The notes under the pieces were generated by a model, which ran no database searches, was not told the origin of the DNA, and saw only the letters and a list, made by a program, of their open reading frames with translations. The position numbers and the translations under genes were made by a program. From Pseudoalteromonas xiamenensis (GTDB lineage: Bacteria; Pseudomonadota; Gammaproteobacteria; Enterobacterales; Alteromonadaceae): 64,000 bases of DNA. This document shows, one piece after another, positions 16,376-26,562 of the stretch; positions within the stretch are counted from its first letter, which is position 1, and each line of letters begins with the position of its first letter. The stretch lies in the NCBI RefSeq assembly GCF_042431545.1, contig NZ_JBHLYX010000002.1, one strand, 5' to 3'.

Positions 16376-17689
16376 ATGCAGCCAACCTACAATAAAAAAC
16401 AGGCGATTTTATCGCTTATCCCTCTTTTAACGTTTGTGAGTCTATTCTTAGGTGTTGGCCTATATTTGCACCTACAAGGTGTTGCTTACGCGTTTTATCA
16501 ATTGCCAGCGCCAGTGGCGATATTACCAGCGATTGTATTAGCGTTTTGGTTTAACAAAACCAGCATCAATGAGAGCGTAGAAACATTTATTAAAGGCGCA
16601 GGCCATAGCAACATCATTACTATGTGCTTAATTTATTTGCTCGCGGGTGCATTCTCAGCGGTCGCAGGTGCGACAGGCGGTGTGGATGCCGTAGTTAATG
16701 CAGGCCTATCGTTAATTCCCCCTTCATTGTTGTTGCCTGGTTTATTTTTAATTGCGGCAGTGGTTTCTACCGCGATGGGGACTTCTATGGGCACAATCGG
16801 AGCGATAGGCCCAATAGCGTACGCGATTACATTGAAGACAGGTATTGACCCTGCACTCATGGCAGGCACGGTGGTGTCTGGTGCGATGTTTGGCGACAAT
16901 TTGTCAATTATCTCTGATACAACAATTGCAGCTACGCGTACGCAAGGTTGTGAAATGAAAGACAAATTCAGAGAAAATCTGAAAATTGCGTTACCTGCAG
17001 CTGCGTTAACCGTGTTGCTACTACTCTTTTTGACGCCGGAACCTGAAATCGTTGAAACGAAACCGTTTGATTGGTTACTCGTTCTGCCATATGCGTTCAT
17101 TTTAGTGCTTGCGGTGATGGGATTTAACGTGTTTGTTGTACTGTTCAGTGGCATCATTTTCGCCGCGCTTGTTGGCTTTACGGGCAGTTACGAAGTCAGC
17201 GGTTTTGTAAAGGATGTTTATAAAGGCTTCAGTGACATGCAGGAGATTTTTTTACTGTCGATGTTTATTGGTGGACTGTCTGAATTTATTCGTCGAAATG
17301 GTGGTCTCGATTTTTTAGCGAAGTTAGTACAAAAAATTACTGCTGTTGTTGCTAAATGGCATAGAAAGGTAGCGGATCAACTAGGAATTGCGTTTTTGGT
17401 ACTGACGAGCAATCTTTGTATCGCTAATAACACGGTATCTATTATTGTTGCGGGGCCGGTTGCGAAGAAGTTAGCAGACGATGGGGACATTTCCGCAAAA
17501 CGTTCTGCGAGTTTACTTGATATCTTTGCATGTGTAATGCAAGGCTCTTTACCGTATGGCGCACAAGCTCTGTTACTTGGGGCAACGTTTAAGATTAGCC
17601 CGTGGGAAGTCTCCGCATCTTCTTTCTACTGCTTTATCCTCGCGTTCACCGCGATAGCTGTGATTTGTTTGCAAAGAAACAAAGCATAA
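16376..17689 (+). CDS. Na+/H+ antiporter, NhaC family
   Basis: 437 aa from the ATG at 16376, about 11-12 membrane helices. Diagnostic stretches are 'LLAGAFSAVAGATGGVDAV', 'TAMGTSMGTIGAIGPIA', 'GAMFGDNLSIISDTTIAATRTQGCEMKDKF' and, in the second half, 'LCIANNTVSIIVAGPVAKK'. These match the NhaC-type antiporter family (PF03553), with the charged/Asn-Asp ion-site helix 'FGDNLSIISD'. It probably exchanges cytoplasmic Na+ for H+, or moves an organic substrate, as some family members do. It is a single-gene unit with a terminator at 17695. Confidence 0.85.
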   Translation: MQPTYNKKQAILSLIPLLTFVSLFLGVGLYLHLQGVAYAFYQLPAPVAILPAIVLAFWFNKTSINESVETFIKGAGHSNIITMCLIYLLAGAFSAVAGATGGVDAVVNAGLSLIPPSLLLPGLFLIAAVVSTAMGTSMGTIGAIGPIAYAITLKTGIDPALMAGTVVSGAMFGDNLSIISDTTIAATRTQGCEMKDKFRENLKIALPAAALTVLLLLFLTPEPEIVETKPFDWLLVLPYAFILVLAVMGFNVFVVLFSGIIFAALVGFTGSYEVSGFVKDVYKGFSDMQEIFLLSMFIGGLSEFIRRNGGLDFLAKLVQKITAVVAKWHRKVADQLGIAFLVLTSNLCIANNTVSIIVAGPVAKKLADDGDISAKRSASLLDIFACVMQGSLPYGAQALLLGATFKISPWEVSASSFYCFILAFTAIAVICLQRNKA

Positions 17690-17694
17690 AGAAT

Positions 17695-17718
17695 TTAGAG
17701 CGCTGAAAAGCGCTCTAA
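17695..17718 (+). terminator. Hairpin after the NhaC-family gene
   Basis: Ten-bp perfect stem TTAGAGCGCT / AGCGCTCTAA closing a GAAA tetraloop, 6 nt after the stop codon. The T tract is poor, so termination may be moderate. Confidence 0.6.
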
Positions 17719-17771
17719 CTAATTCTATCTGTTATACTTTGCATGATTTAATCAACAAAGTATAAGCGCTC

Positions 17772-18551
17772 ATGAAAACTCATTCCGTAATCTCTCTCTC
17801 GCTTCTCGTTGCGAGCCAAGCGGGTTTTGCAGCCGATTGGAGTACCACTCAGCTTCACTTGAATCATGGTGAATTTAAAAATCTGTTTAGCCAGCAAAAA
17901 GCAAACGCAACCATTTATTCATTACAGCATGCTTCAGGCTATAAGTACGGCGATAACTTTTTCTTTATTGACTTTACCAAAGATGATAGAGACGACGGGT
18001 TTCAGGATGGTGATTACTACGGTGAATGGTACAGTTCATTTAGCTTAGGTAAAATTACTGGCAAGGAGTTTAGTTTTGGCGCTATTCGCGATGTGAGTTT
18101 GGTCGCCGGCGTGAACGTTGCAGGGGACGCGAAAGTAATGAAGTACCTTCCAGGTATTAAACTCCATTGGGATGTACCTGGATTTAATTTCCTGACGACA
18201 AGTTTTACAAGTTACATCGATGACAGCTCGGGTGTTGCAAAACAGGGCGCACCGATGGAAACGGATAGCTGGATGTTTGATATGGCTTGGGGTTACCCAT
18301 TTACTATCGGGGAGCAACGTTTCCACTTTACGGGCCATATGGAGTTTATTGATGGTAGACGCAATGAACTCGGTGGTGAAGTTAAAAGCTGGATTTTGGC
18401 ACAGCCAATTCTGGTTTGGGATTTAGGCTATGCACTCGGGAATCAACCGAACAACCTAATGCTTGGTGTCGAATGGCAATATTGGCGTCATAAACTCGGC
18501 ACCAATACATCGGAATCTGTTCCGCAACTTCACCTTGAATGGATGTTCTAA
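17772..18551 (+). CDS. OmpK/Tsx-like outer membrane channel
   Basis: 259 aa with signal peptide 1-20 (cut after GFA-A). The mature protein is a beta-barrel of alternating strands. Typical segments of the nucleoside-specific channel family (PF03502) are 'DNFFFIDFTKDDRDDGFQDG.YYGEWY', 'LPGIKLHWDVPGFNFLTTSF' and the terminal 'VPQLHLEWMF' ending in Phe, the usual barrel-assembly signal. Vibrio members are called OmpK and serve as phage receptors; E. coli Tsx passes nucleosides. Its substrate here is unknown. It may be a separate unit, as the hairpin at 17695 precedes it. Confidence 0.85.
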   Translation: MKTHSVISLSLLVASQAGFAADWSTTQLHLNHGEFKNLFSQQKANATIYSLQHASGYKYGDNFFFIDFTKDDRDDGFQDGDYYGEWYSSFSLGKITGKEFSFGAIRDVSLVAGVNVAGDAKVMKYLPGIKLHWDVPGFNFLTTSFTSYIDDSSGVAKQGAPMETDSWMFDMAWGYPFTIGEQRFHFTGHMEFIDGRRNELGGEVKSWILAQPILVWDLGYALGNQPNNLMLGVEWQYWRHKLGTNTSESVPQLHLEWMF

Positions 18552-18588
18552 CATTCTTGCTAAGTTTGATATCAAACTTAATCCAAAA

Positions 18589-18615
18589 AAAAAGCTCACG
18601 TTACGTGAGCTTTTT
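18589..18615. terminator. Bidirectional terminator, OmpK-like / RND pump
   Basis: AAAAAGCTCACG / CGTGAGCTTTTT with a 3-nt loop between convergent genes. A and T tracts on both sides let it serve both strands. Confidence 0.9.
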
Positions 18616-18627
18616 GTTTTCATCAAC

Positions 18628-21600
18628 TTAATTGGATTGGGGGAGCGTTTCGTCTACCGGTAATGCTTCTTTATCTTTACCGCGCAGTTTTCTCATTAAG
18701 CGTTTGCAATCTTCAAGTGCAACGTATTGGCAAGGGATCAATACCAGTGTGATCACCGTTGCAAACAATACACCGAAGGCTAAAGACACGGCCATTGGGA
18801 TAACGATTTGCGCCTGTAAGCTCGTCTCCCAGATGATTGGCATAAGGCCAATAAAGGTTGTCAGCGAAGTCAGCAAAATCGCTCTAAAGCGTTTACAACC
18901 AGCATCTACAGCAGCGTCTTTGATAGCAATGCCTCGTTCACGGGCTTGGTTTACAAAGTCGACCATCACGAGCGAGTCATTGACGACCACACCTGCGACG
19001 GCAATGATTCCGAAGAAGGAGAGGCTACTCATGGTCATCCCCATCAGCACGTGACCATAAACAGCACCAACAACACCAAATGGAATAACAGACATGATAA
19101 GCAGTGGTTGCGTGTATGAGCGCAGTGGGATTGCAAGTAACGCGAAAATTATAAGTAGAGACAACACTAAATCGCGAATTTGTTCTGCAACGCTGTCCAT
19201 TTCTTCTTGAATACGACCCGCGACAGAACTTTGTACACTTGGGTAGTTTTTAAGGAGTGAAGGAAGATACTCGTCACGTATGTTTTTCGCAATTTCGAAT
19301 GGCTCAGCTTGGTTGGTATCCACAGAGGCCCAAACATTAATGGTACGTTTTGAGTTTTCACGACGAATACTATTTACGCCATCAACTAGGTTAACTTCCG
19401 CTACTTCAGAAAGCAGTACTTCAGCACCTGTTGGTGTAACAATACGCACATCTTTAATATCACTGATGTTGTCACGGTACTCACGTGGGTAACGGATCAT
19501 TACCTTGATTTCTTCACCGTCACGTAAAATGCGCTGAGCTTCAAGGCCGTAGTAACTGAAATTAACTTGAGACGCAACATCGGCAAGCGTTAAGCCTAAG
19601 CTGTAAGCCAATGGTTTAAGGTTAAGCTGTACTTCGTCTGTAGAACTTTGCATTGAGTCGTTTACATCACCGACGCCTTGCACTGTGCGTAACTTTTCTT
19701 TTAATTTAGCAGCAACTTCAACAAGTTCATCGCGATTTTTACCTTCTAAGCGGAAGCTAATATCGCCGTCATCACGGCCACCATTCATGATGCTGTCTTG
19801 AATATTCAAGGTCTTCATGCCAGGCAGTGGTGGCATTGCTTCACGCCACATGTCGCTGAGTGCGAATGTATCGATAGGACGTTCGTCTGGTTTCACCAAA
19901 ATCGCCATGAGATTTGCGCGAGTACGACCGCGTAGGCTCACAGAAATGTTTTCAACCATTTTTTTGCCATATTGCGCTTCGATTTTTTTATCTACTTCTA
20001 GCACCATCTGCTCGATTTTTTGAATGGATTCAAGCGTGGCGTTTTCAGAAGATGATAAGTTCATTTCTAACGTGATACGAGGAAAGTCATGTGGGATTTT
20101 AGGGTTCGCGACAAACTTAATAAAACCACCAGCAAACAAGCCTCCGCTCACGATAAGCACAGACAAAAAGCCTAAGATAACGGTGTAACGATAGTGAACG
20201 CATTTCACAACGAACGGACGATATATCTCTTCTACAAAGTAACGCAGGCCGCCATCAAACTTCTCTCGCATGCGATGCAGTGGATTTTTAGGGTTGCTTG
20301 GTTTGTTGCTCATTGCAGCTAAGTGAGCTGGTAATATGAATTTAGATTCAATCAATGAGAACAACAGACACAGAATAATGACACCACCAATTGCTTTTGA
20401 GAAAGCCGCACCTGGGCCTGTAGCAAAAGTTTGTGGCAAGAATGCAGCAACTGTCGTTAATACGCCAAAGGTTGCAGGAACTGCTACGCGTTTAACCCCA
20501 CGCACCACATTGTTGAGTGAATGACCATGTTCCTCGATTTCGGAGTGCACGGATTCACCGACCACTATGGCGTCATCTACGACGATACCGAGTACTAGGA
20601 TGAAGGCGAACAGTGAAGCGAGGTTTACAGTGACATCTAGGCCATTCATTGGCATCAGTAAAAATGCGCCTAAGAATGACACAGGCAAACCCATCATTAC
20701 CCAAAACGCGAGACGAATGCGTAAGAACAGCGCTAGCATCGCCATAACGAGTAAACCACCCCAAATCATGTTCTCGATCATCATATTTAAACGACCGTTT
20801 AGATAGTAAGTAAGGTCAACGATGGGGACGAGTGTTACCGTCGCTGGTAGTTCTGACTCTTTCTTCTCAAGATATTGTTTAAGTACCGCGGCGACCTTTG
20901 TAATATCTTGATCTTTAGACGCATTTACTTCATAGACAAGCGAGTTTTTACCATTAAACTTGCTGTATTGTAGTCCTTCCTCAAAATCGTCATGAATGAT
21001 AGCGACATCACCAAGACGAATTTGTGCACCATCAGGCAAGTTTAAAAGTGGCAAATTTCTAAATTCGTCACCTCGGTACGCCTGATTTTCAACACGCATT
21101 GAAATGTAGCCATTCTCAGAACGGATTTGACCTGCAGACATATTTGCAGAAAAACCTCGTACGGCATTTGAAATATCGCGGAACGTTAAGCCATATTCAC
21201 GTAGTTTATCTGGGCTGACTTCGATACCAATCTCGTATTTTAGACCGCTGAAAAATTGCACTAAGTTAATACCCGGCAGAGACAGCATTTCGTCATGAAT
21301 TTTGTTACCAAGGTCCTTCAGGTCGTGACGACTAAGGTCTCCACTTAAAGACAAAATCATGACCTCTTGTGAATATTTGTCACGACGCACGATAGGACGC
21401 TCCATGCCTGCAGGGAAGCTAGAAATCGAGTCGATTTGCATTTTTACTTCATCAAGCACTTCTTGTGGGTCGTATTTTTCCTCGACTTCAATCCAAGATT
21501 CAGAAACACCTCGGTTGGAGAAGGTAATTAGCCGTTTAATCCCTTCTAATCCTTCGAGAGACTCTTCAACTTTAATCGTGATACCTTCTTCAACTTCTTG

Positions 21601-21786
21601 CGGAGCGGCTCCTGGGTACACGGCTTGAATACTCAACCAGTTATTTTCATATTGAGGGAACATTTGCTTGCGAATGGTCATTGCGGATAACAAACCACCC
21701 ACAATAATGAAGATCATCAGCAGGTTTGCGGCCACAGGATTTCTGGCAAACCACGCAATAAGGCCTTTTTCTTGAACTTCAGCCAT
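18628..21786 (-). CDS. AcrB-type RND efflux permease
   Basis: 1052 aa, the usual HAE1/AcrB length. TM1 'AANLLMIFIIVGGLLSA' (about residues 18-36) is followed by the porter domain starting 'RKQMFPQYENNWLSIQAVYPGA'. TM4 contains the proton-relay pair in 'LGIVVDDAIVVGE', and TM10-11 contain 'GVVVNDSLVMVDF'. It exports amphiphilic compounds using the proton gradient, as a trimer with the adaptor encoded just upstream (3-nt gap). No outer membrane factor gene is adjacent, so it probably uses a shared TolC. The sequence resembles the multidrug or solvent efflux branch found in marine Alteromonadales; the substrate is unknown. Confidence 0.93.
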   Translation of the reverse strand: MAEVQEKGLIAWFARNPVAANLLMIFIIVGGLLSAMTIRKQMFPQYENNWLSIQAVYPGAAPQEVEEGITIKVEESLEGLEGIKRLITFSNRGVSESWIEVEEKYDPQEVLDEVKMQIDSISSFPAGMERPIVRRDKYSQEVMILSLSGDLSRHDLKDLGNKIHDEMLSLPGINLVQFFSGLKYEIGIEVSPDKLREYGLTFRDISNAVRGFSANMSAGQIRSENGYISMRVENQAYRGDEFRNLPLLNLPDGAQIRLGDVAIIHDDFEEGLQYSKFNGKNSLVYEVNASKDQDITKVAAVLKQYLEKKESELPATVTLVPIVDLTYYLNGRLNMMIENMIWGGLLVMAMLALFLRIRLAFWVMMGLPVSFLGAFLLMPMNGLDVTVNLASLFAFILVLGIVVDDAIVVGESVHSEIEEHGHSLNNVVRGVKRVAVPATFGVLTTVAAFLPQTFATGPGAAFSKAIGGVIILCLLFSLIESKFILPAHLAAMSNKPSNPKNPLHRMREKFDGGLRYFVEEIYRPFVVKCVHYRYTVILGFLSVLIVSGGLFAGGFIKFVANPKIPHDFPRITLEMNLSSSENATLESIQKIEQMVLEVDKKIEAQYGKKMVENISVSLRGRTRANLMAILVKPDERPIDTFALSDMWREAMPPLPGMKTLNIQDSIMNGGRDDGDISFRLEGKNRDELVEVAAKLKEKLRTVQGVGDVNDSMQSSTDEVQLNLKPLAYSLGLTLADVASQVNFSYYGLEAQRILRDGEEIKVMIRYPREYRDNISDIKDVRIVTPTGAEVLLSEVAEVNLVDGVNSIRRENSKRTINVWASVDTNQAEPFEIAKNIRDEYLPSLLKNYPSVQSSVAGRIQEEMDSVAEQIRDLVLSLLIIFALLAIPLRSYTQPLLIMSVIPFGVVGAVYGHVLMGMTMSSLSFFGIIAVAGVVVNDSLVMVDFVNQARERGIAIKDAAVDAGCKRFRAILLTSLTTFIGLMPIIWETSLQAQIVIPMAVSLAFGVLFATVITLVLIPCQYVALEDCKRLMRKLRGKDKEALPVDETLPQSN

Positions 21787-21789
21787 GGA

Positions 21790-22959
21790 TTATTCCTCTT
21801 TCAATGCTAATTGCGTGTTTGGTTCAATTAGGCTGTCGGTACGCAGCTGCATGCCTTCGCTTGGATACTCAAGCGCGGAAGTGATGAGTTTCGCGCCGTT
21901 GTCGATACCTGCGTCAATAATCGCCATACCGTTGTACTCTCGAATAACGTGCACGGGTTTAAAGCTCAGTGTTAGGTCTTCATTTAAAATACTTACTTGA
22001 CCATTACGAACTAAGTGTTGTGGAACAGCAACGGCATTTTCTACTTCTTTGCCTTTGATTTGAGCTGTCAAGTACGTACCAAAACGAAGAGGTTGGGCAA
22101 CATTCGCATAAGGTTGCTCTACTTGCGCCACGAGGTAACTCATGCGACTACGTTCGTCGATGACGCCTTCACTTCTAACAATTGTGCCAGTCCATGATTG
22201 TGTTTGATCCGCGACTTTTGCACTTAACTTGACCTCTGCATCCACCCCTAGGTTTTCTAAATGACGTAGATCTTTATCTGCAACAGGTAAACGGATTTCG
22301 GCAATGGACGTAGAGTTTAAGTTACCAAGAGAATTACCAATGTTGAGTACCGAACCTAAACTGATGTCTCGTGACTCAACAATGGCATCGTATGGTGCTT
22401 TGATATACGTTCGCTCAAGGTTACGTTTCGCACGTTTAACACTCGCTTGAGATGCTTTGTATCTCGCTAACTTTTCTGCGAGCTGCGGTTTGCGTAAATA
22501 TAATTCGGATGGAATTGTTTCACTTGCATCATTTTTAATTCGAGTCCATTCCGCTTGAGCAACTTGCGCTTGAGCGCGTTCTATTTCTAGCGCCGAACTT
22601 GCTTGAGCAAGGCTTGCCTCAGCTTCAATCAGTGCCGCTTCATAATCGTTGGGGTCAATACGCGCGAGGACTTGACCTTCTTTAACGAAACCACCTTTCA
22701 CGAATTGGTCCGACAAATCGACGATTTGACCAGACACCTGTGCGACAAGCTGAGTATGGTATTTCGGTTTTACAACTCCATATGAACCAACATCCAAAGT
22801 CATCGGCACATAGTTAAGTGTCGAGGCTTCAACAAGAGGGTGGATCACCTGTTCAACTTTTTCTGGTGGTGGAGCTTTCATTGCAGCGAAACCAGCAGCC
22901 ATAGCAACACCTGCGACGGTTACTACAATGGGTAGTAGGATTTGTTTACGACTTGCCAC
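21790..22959 (-). CDS. RND efflux periplasmic adaptor (MFP)
   Basis: 389 aa from a GTG start at 22959 with a strong Shine-Dalgarno AAGGAAG (22966-22972 on the minus strand). The N-terminal membrane anchor is 'ILLPIVVTVAGVAMAAGFAAM'. A biotinyl-lipoyl half 'AQVSGQIVDLSDQFVKGGFVKEGQVLARID', an alpha-hairpin ('AEASLAQASSALEIERAQAQ'), a second lipoyl half ('RTYIKAPYDAIVESRDISLGS') and beta-barrel and proximal domains follow. It bridges the inner-membrane permease and an outer membrane channel. It is the first gene of the two-gene operon. The 200 bp upstream (22960-23164) show no obvious regulator site. Confidence 0.93.
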   Translation of the reverse strand: MASRKQILLPIVVTVAGVAMAAGFAAMKAPPPEKVEQVIHPLVEASTLNYVPMTLDVGSYGVVKPKYHTQLVAQVSGQIVDLSDQFVKGGFVKEGQVLARIDPNDYEAALIEAEASLAQASSALEIERAQAQVAQAEWTRIKNDASETIPSELYLRKPQLAEKLARYKASQASVKRAKRNLERTYIKAPYDAIVESRDISLGSVLNIGNSLGNLNSTSIAEIRLPVADKDLRHLENLGVDAEVKLSAKVADQTQSWTGTIVRSEGVIDERSRMSYLVAQVEQPYANVAQPLRFGTYLTAQIKGKEVENAVAVPQHLVRNGQVSILNEDLTLSFKPVHVIREYNGMAIIDAGIDNGAKLITSALEYPSEGMQLRTDSLIEPNTQLALKEE

Positions 22960-23124
22960 GGTATTCTTCCTTCAAAAATTAAAATACGATTCGCAAAACG
23001 GATTTTGCAGTCTATGAATGAAGGATACGCCAAATGTTATTTCGAGGTGTTTACAGTAGAGGTTAGTTTGTAACAAAGCATTGCTAGATGCGTAATTTAT
23101 TTACACCATGTCTAAATTTCGGGG

Positions 23125-23157
23125 AAAAAAGCGCGAGATAGGGCATTTATCTCGCGC
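23125..23157 (-). terminator. Terminator of the DUF4136 lipoprotein gene
   Basis: GCGCGAGATA / TATCTCGCGC ten-bp stem with a 7-nt loop, then a run of six T on the minus strand (23125-23130), 8 nt after the stop codon. Confidence 0.9.
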
Positions 23158-23164
23158 GAACGAA

Positions 23165-23713
23165 TTATAATTTCGCCTTTGGAGGGAAGTTTGCAAGAAT
23201 TTCCGCTACGGTTTGATTTACGGTTTCAGTACGTGCTTCAGGTGTCTGCTTTTTCTTGAGACGACCCTCTTTTACACCTCTCCATACAAGCTGCTGTGTG
23301 CCATTGTTTACAATATCAATAACAACAGTACCGACTTCATACTCGTGAGTGGTTGTTTGTGATTGAACACCCCAACCCCAATAATTCCAATGTGCTGCGT
23401 AAGTCGTGTTGATAGTGTCTTGTGTGACTTTCTTATCTACATTGACGTGATAGTTCACTAAAACGTCTGCGTTTGTAGGGTCGGTGAGTGAAAATCCCTG
23501 TTTCGACATTTCACTGGAAATAGCATCACGTAAACGCTTGTCCATTAGACCATTGACTTGATAGGCGGCGCTTGAGTCTGGCAATTTTGCCGTTGGTGCA
23601 AATGCGTAGGTTTTGAATAAAGCAAATTGCGCCGTCTTATCGTAATCCCAATCTGTAGTCTGGGCACAACCCGCTACCATTGCGACTAACAAAAATGCGA
23701 AAACGTGTCTCAT
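23165..23713 (-). CDS. DUF4136 domain lipoprotein
   Basis: 182 aa from the ATG at 23713, chosen because AAGGAG lies 7 nt upstream. The in-frame ATG at 23719 is too close to that ribosome site. The signal peptide ends in a lipobox 'VAG-C' with lipidated Cys16. The domain 'WDYDKTAQFALFKTYAFAP' through 'GTVVIDIVNNGTQQLVWRGVKEG' is typical of DUF4136 (PF13590), a periplasmic-facing fold of unknown function. It stands alone between mksB and the efflux operon and ends at its own terminator. Confidence 0.88.
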   Translation of the reverse strand: MRHVFAFLLVAMVAGCAQTTDWDYDKTAQFALFKTYAFAPTAKLPDSSAAYQVNGLMDKRLRDAISSEMSKQGFSLTDPTNADVLVNYHVNVDKKVTQDTINTTYAAHWNYWGWGVQSQTTTHEYEVGTVVIDIVNNGTQQLVWRGVKEGRLKKKQTPEARTETVNQTVAEILANFPPKAKL

Positions 23714-23781
23714 AGTCATACTCCTTTTCAAGGGCACGCACAACCATGCCCATTTCTTATATTGGTATTACGACCCTTAAT

Positions 23782-26562
23782 TTACAGTGAATGTTCCACT
23801 TCTATCCAGTCTTTTTCGTCAACCCAGTTTTGACTTCCACCATTGATTGCACGAATAGGCACGATGTAGTTACAGCTTATCTGTGGTTTAACAGATGCAA
23901 ATATTGGTACAAAGCCAAAGCTTAATGCTGTTTCAATAATGGCCTTTTGGTTTTGCGGATCGATGTCTGCAGCTTCATCGATGTAAATAGGAATACGGTA
24001 TCGGGCTTGCTCTTGATCCGATAGCAAGTGTCGGATAAACAGCATGCCACACAACAGTTTAATTGTAATACGAGTACCATTTGAGCCTGCAGAATCGATT
24101 TTCTCAAAGAATTCGGTTTCGCCGGCTCGATTTGTCACTTCAAAACGAATATCAAATAAGTCCGTCAGTGTTAAACCTGCTTTTTCACTTGCAAACTTAA
24201 TGAGTAGGTCTTTTGCATCATTAATCTCACGCTCGCTATGTGGCTGGCTCGAGAGTAGGTCAAAGCTTTCACCTTGTTCATACAAATCTGAAGTACTGAT
24301 AATCGTATCAATTGCATCGATCAACAGTTTTCTTGGGATCACATTAATTTTAAAGGCTTTTAAGTTAGATATACGGTGTAAACTAATGCCTTTGTTGAAT
24401 GCGTTCATTTCGCGGCGTAGACGTTCTAAGTCGTCACGAAGACCTTTGATGGTCGACGCGACTTCAGTTAAAGCTACTCGAGCATGTTTGCCAACAGCAT
24501 CACGTTCATTGTCAATGTTGTGGTATGCCGCAATAAGTCGTTGGTACTTAATTTGCGGGTCTGGCTCATTATCGAATTTGGTGATCCCCGCATTATAAAT
24601 ATGTAAATAGGTGTTTTTGACATTAATGTCTAAACTCCTAAATTCGTGACACCAACGATTAAATTGGTGAAGTACGTCGGCCAGATTGTCGAAATCCAAG
24701 TTAATTTCTACAGGGTAACTTGTCGATTTGCCGCTGTATAAATCCAACGTGTGATCGATACGTTCTGTTTTTACCTGACGTAATCGTTCTGCTTGACGCA
24801 AGATTAAATCGATTTTGCTTTGGATTATTGCTCGTCTATCCGAAATTGAACCGGCGTTACGTTGCACGTCTTGCAAATAGCTGTCTACTTGCTCGCGCTC
24901 AGCTTCCAGTTGTGCTTGAAGAACGCTTTGTGCTTCATAAGACTGAAGCATAGTTTCATATTGGTCGAAGCGCTTCATCGCACTTTCTAGCCCCATGAGC
25001 TCTTCGTACAAAGTATCTCGTTCACGCTGCTTCTCGGCGACGTTAGCGGCAACATCACGTTGTTTTTCAAGTTCAAGTAACGAATTTTGTAATGCATCCA
25101 AACGCGCTTTCAGTTGCTCTTTGTTTTCACCACTTTGCATTTGTACAGGTGCAAGCTTTTTAATTTTGATCGTTGCGCCTGGTAGATGCAGTTCCTGTCC
25201 GATAATCGATTTGGAGAGCAGCGATAGAAACTCGCCAAATGCGTCTTCGTCAAAAATGTCGACCTCACCTTGAGAGGTCGTCGCAAAGGACAACAAATCT
25301 GGGTTGAACAAGCGAGATAGCTCTTCGACTTCTTTTAGTGACAAGTCTTCACGCATACGCGTAAATAGGTTGTACTCGAGGTTTTTCAATTGCAGCTTAA
25401 GACTCTTGATCTGCTTTTGTGTTTCAGAAATTCGAAAGTCTAATGTATGAAGGCTTTGCCCTTGAGCGCTGTTGATGGAGAACGACAGGCTCTCATATTC
25501 TTTCTTTAAAAGAGCAAGATTAGTTTTCAGTGTCGCGTGATGCGTTAACTCGAATTCACTCTTTAACGCATTGAAGTCCAAAAACCATTGTTCAATTTGT
25601 GTTTGCTTTCGTGCGATTTCTCGAGACTGTTGTAAATAAAGCTGTTGTTTGGATTCAAAATCATGGCGCTCTTCTTCAATCTCGGCCAATTTCGATTTAA
25701 GTTCGTCACAGTGTTGTTCTACGTACTCGTCAAATTCGACTAAGGCTTTGTCGAGTTTTGGGGCATATGCCGCAAGTTTACCTTTGAGGTCAGCTTCCGT
25801 GTCGATCATCGTTTCAAGAGAAGCGATGGCTTCACTCATCGTTTCAAGCGCATTTAATTCTCGACGAGCTTGATTTACTTTATCAAATGCGCGGCGCCAA
25901 ACGTCATAGAAATCGACTTTAGAGTTGGACATATGACGTTCAAATACACGCAACATAAAGCGTTTAACGTCTTGAGCACCTAGCTTGTGTAGATTTAGGA
26001 TACGTCTGAAAATCTCTTTGTAGACCCCTGCGTCTTGAACGTTATTTAGCGGGATCATCTTGAGATTCAATTCACCATCAAATTGTGTCGCAGCGCCAGT
26101 GAGTAGGGCATTGAGCTCTTGCGCTTTTAGCTCTACAGGCTTAAAACCTTTACTTTCTAAGTGGTTAAACAGTTTAGTGTATTTAACTATGGTTTTATCT
26201 TCTGTGTAGTCCGCCAAATCAAGTTTGCCGTTATAGCAGAAAAATTGGTGCGCATAGCCTGCAACTTTCCCAAGACCTGCAACGCCGATAACAACGTCGC
26301 CATGTGGTAATTGCGCTTCAAGAAGTATGTAGGATTGATCGGTTGAAAAATAGAACTTACGAGTTTCTTCTAAATCATGACCATCCCATTCCGTTAGTCG
26401 AAGGTCATTAATGAGCGGAAACTGCAAAGCATTAATCACGGAACTTTTGCCGGTATTATTGGGAGCACAAATTGAGCTGCTTTTGTCGAGAGGGATCACG
26501 CATTTCGCATAACCTGCAGTGTTAAGCAGAGCGAGTTTATTGAGTCCATACATCATGCTCAT
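23782..26562 (-). CDS. mksB: MksB, SMC-like condensin ATPase
   Basis: 926 aa. The N-terminal ATPase half starts 'YGLNKLALLNTAGYAKCVIPLD' and has a Walker A 'APNNTGKSS' (residues 33-41; Ala replaces the first Gly, as in MksB relatives). A long coiled coil runs from about 220 to 740 with a short break near 400-470, as expected for a compact hinge. The C-terminal half carries the signature 'SAGSNGTRI' (824-832) and Walker B 'IYIDEAAD' with D862-E863. It matches the Pseudomonas MksB type rather than MukB (about 1480 aa) or SMC (about 1150 aa). With MksE and MksF it should form a DNA-loop-handling condensin. The start overlaps the mksE stop by 4 nt, so translation is coupled. Confidence 0.88.
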   Translation of the reverse strand: MSMMYGLNKLALLNTAGYAKCVIPLDKSSSICAPNNTGKSSVINALQFPLINDLRLTEWDGHDLEETRKFYFSTDQSYILLEAQLPHGDVVIGVAGLGKVAGYAHQFFCYNGKLDLADYTEDKTIVKYTKLFNHLESKGFKPVELKAQELNALLTGAATQFDGELNLKMIPLNNVQDAGVYKEIFRRILNLHKLGAQDVKRFMLRVFERHMSNSKVDFYDVWRRAFDKVNQARRELNALETMSEAIASLETMIDTEADLKGKLAAYAPKLDKALVEFDEYVEQHCDELKSKLAEIEEERHDFESKQQLYLQQSREIARKQTQIEQWFLDFNALKSEFELTHHATLKTNLALLKKEYESLSFSINSAQGQSLHTLDFRISETQKQIKSLKLQLKNLEYNLFTRMREDLSLKEVEELSRLFNPDLLSFATTSQGEVDIFDEDAFGEFLSLLSKSIIGQELHLPGATIKIKKLAPVQMQSGENKEQLKARLDALQNSLLELEKQRDVAANVAEKQRERDTLYEELMGLESAMKRFDQYETMLQSYEAQSVLQAQLEAEREQVDSYLQDVQRNAGSISDRRAIIQSKIDLILRQAERLRQVKTERIDHTLDLYSGKSTSYPVEINLDFDNLADVLHQFNRWCHEFRSLDINVKNTYLHIYNAGITKFDNEPDPQIKYQRLIAAYHNIDNERDAVGKHARVALTEVASTIKGLRDDLERLRREMNAFNKGISLHRISNLKAFKINVIPRKLLIDAIDTIISTSDLYEQGESFDLLSSQPHSEREINDAKDLLIKFASEKAGLTLTDLFDIRFEVTNRAGETEFFEKIDSAGSNGTRITIKLLCGMLFIRHLLSDQEQARYRIPIYIDEAADIDPQNQKAIIETALSFGFVPIFASVKPQISCNYIVPIRAINGGSQNWVDEKDWIEVEHSL

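Noticed and set aside
16633..17157. A 174-aa frame on the minus strand opposite the NhaC-like gene
   Set aside because: It is antisense to clear membrane-helix codons of the antiporter, and its Ala/Pro/Thr-rich product matches nothing.
24044..24598. A 184-aa frame on the plus strand opposite mksB
   Set aside because: It lies wholly inside mksB on the other strand, and its low-complexity Ser/Leu-rich product looks like an antisense shadow.
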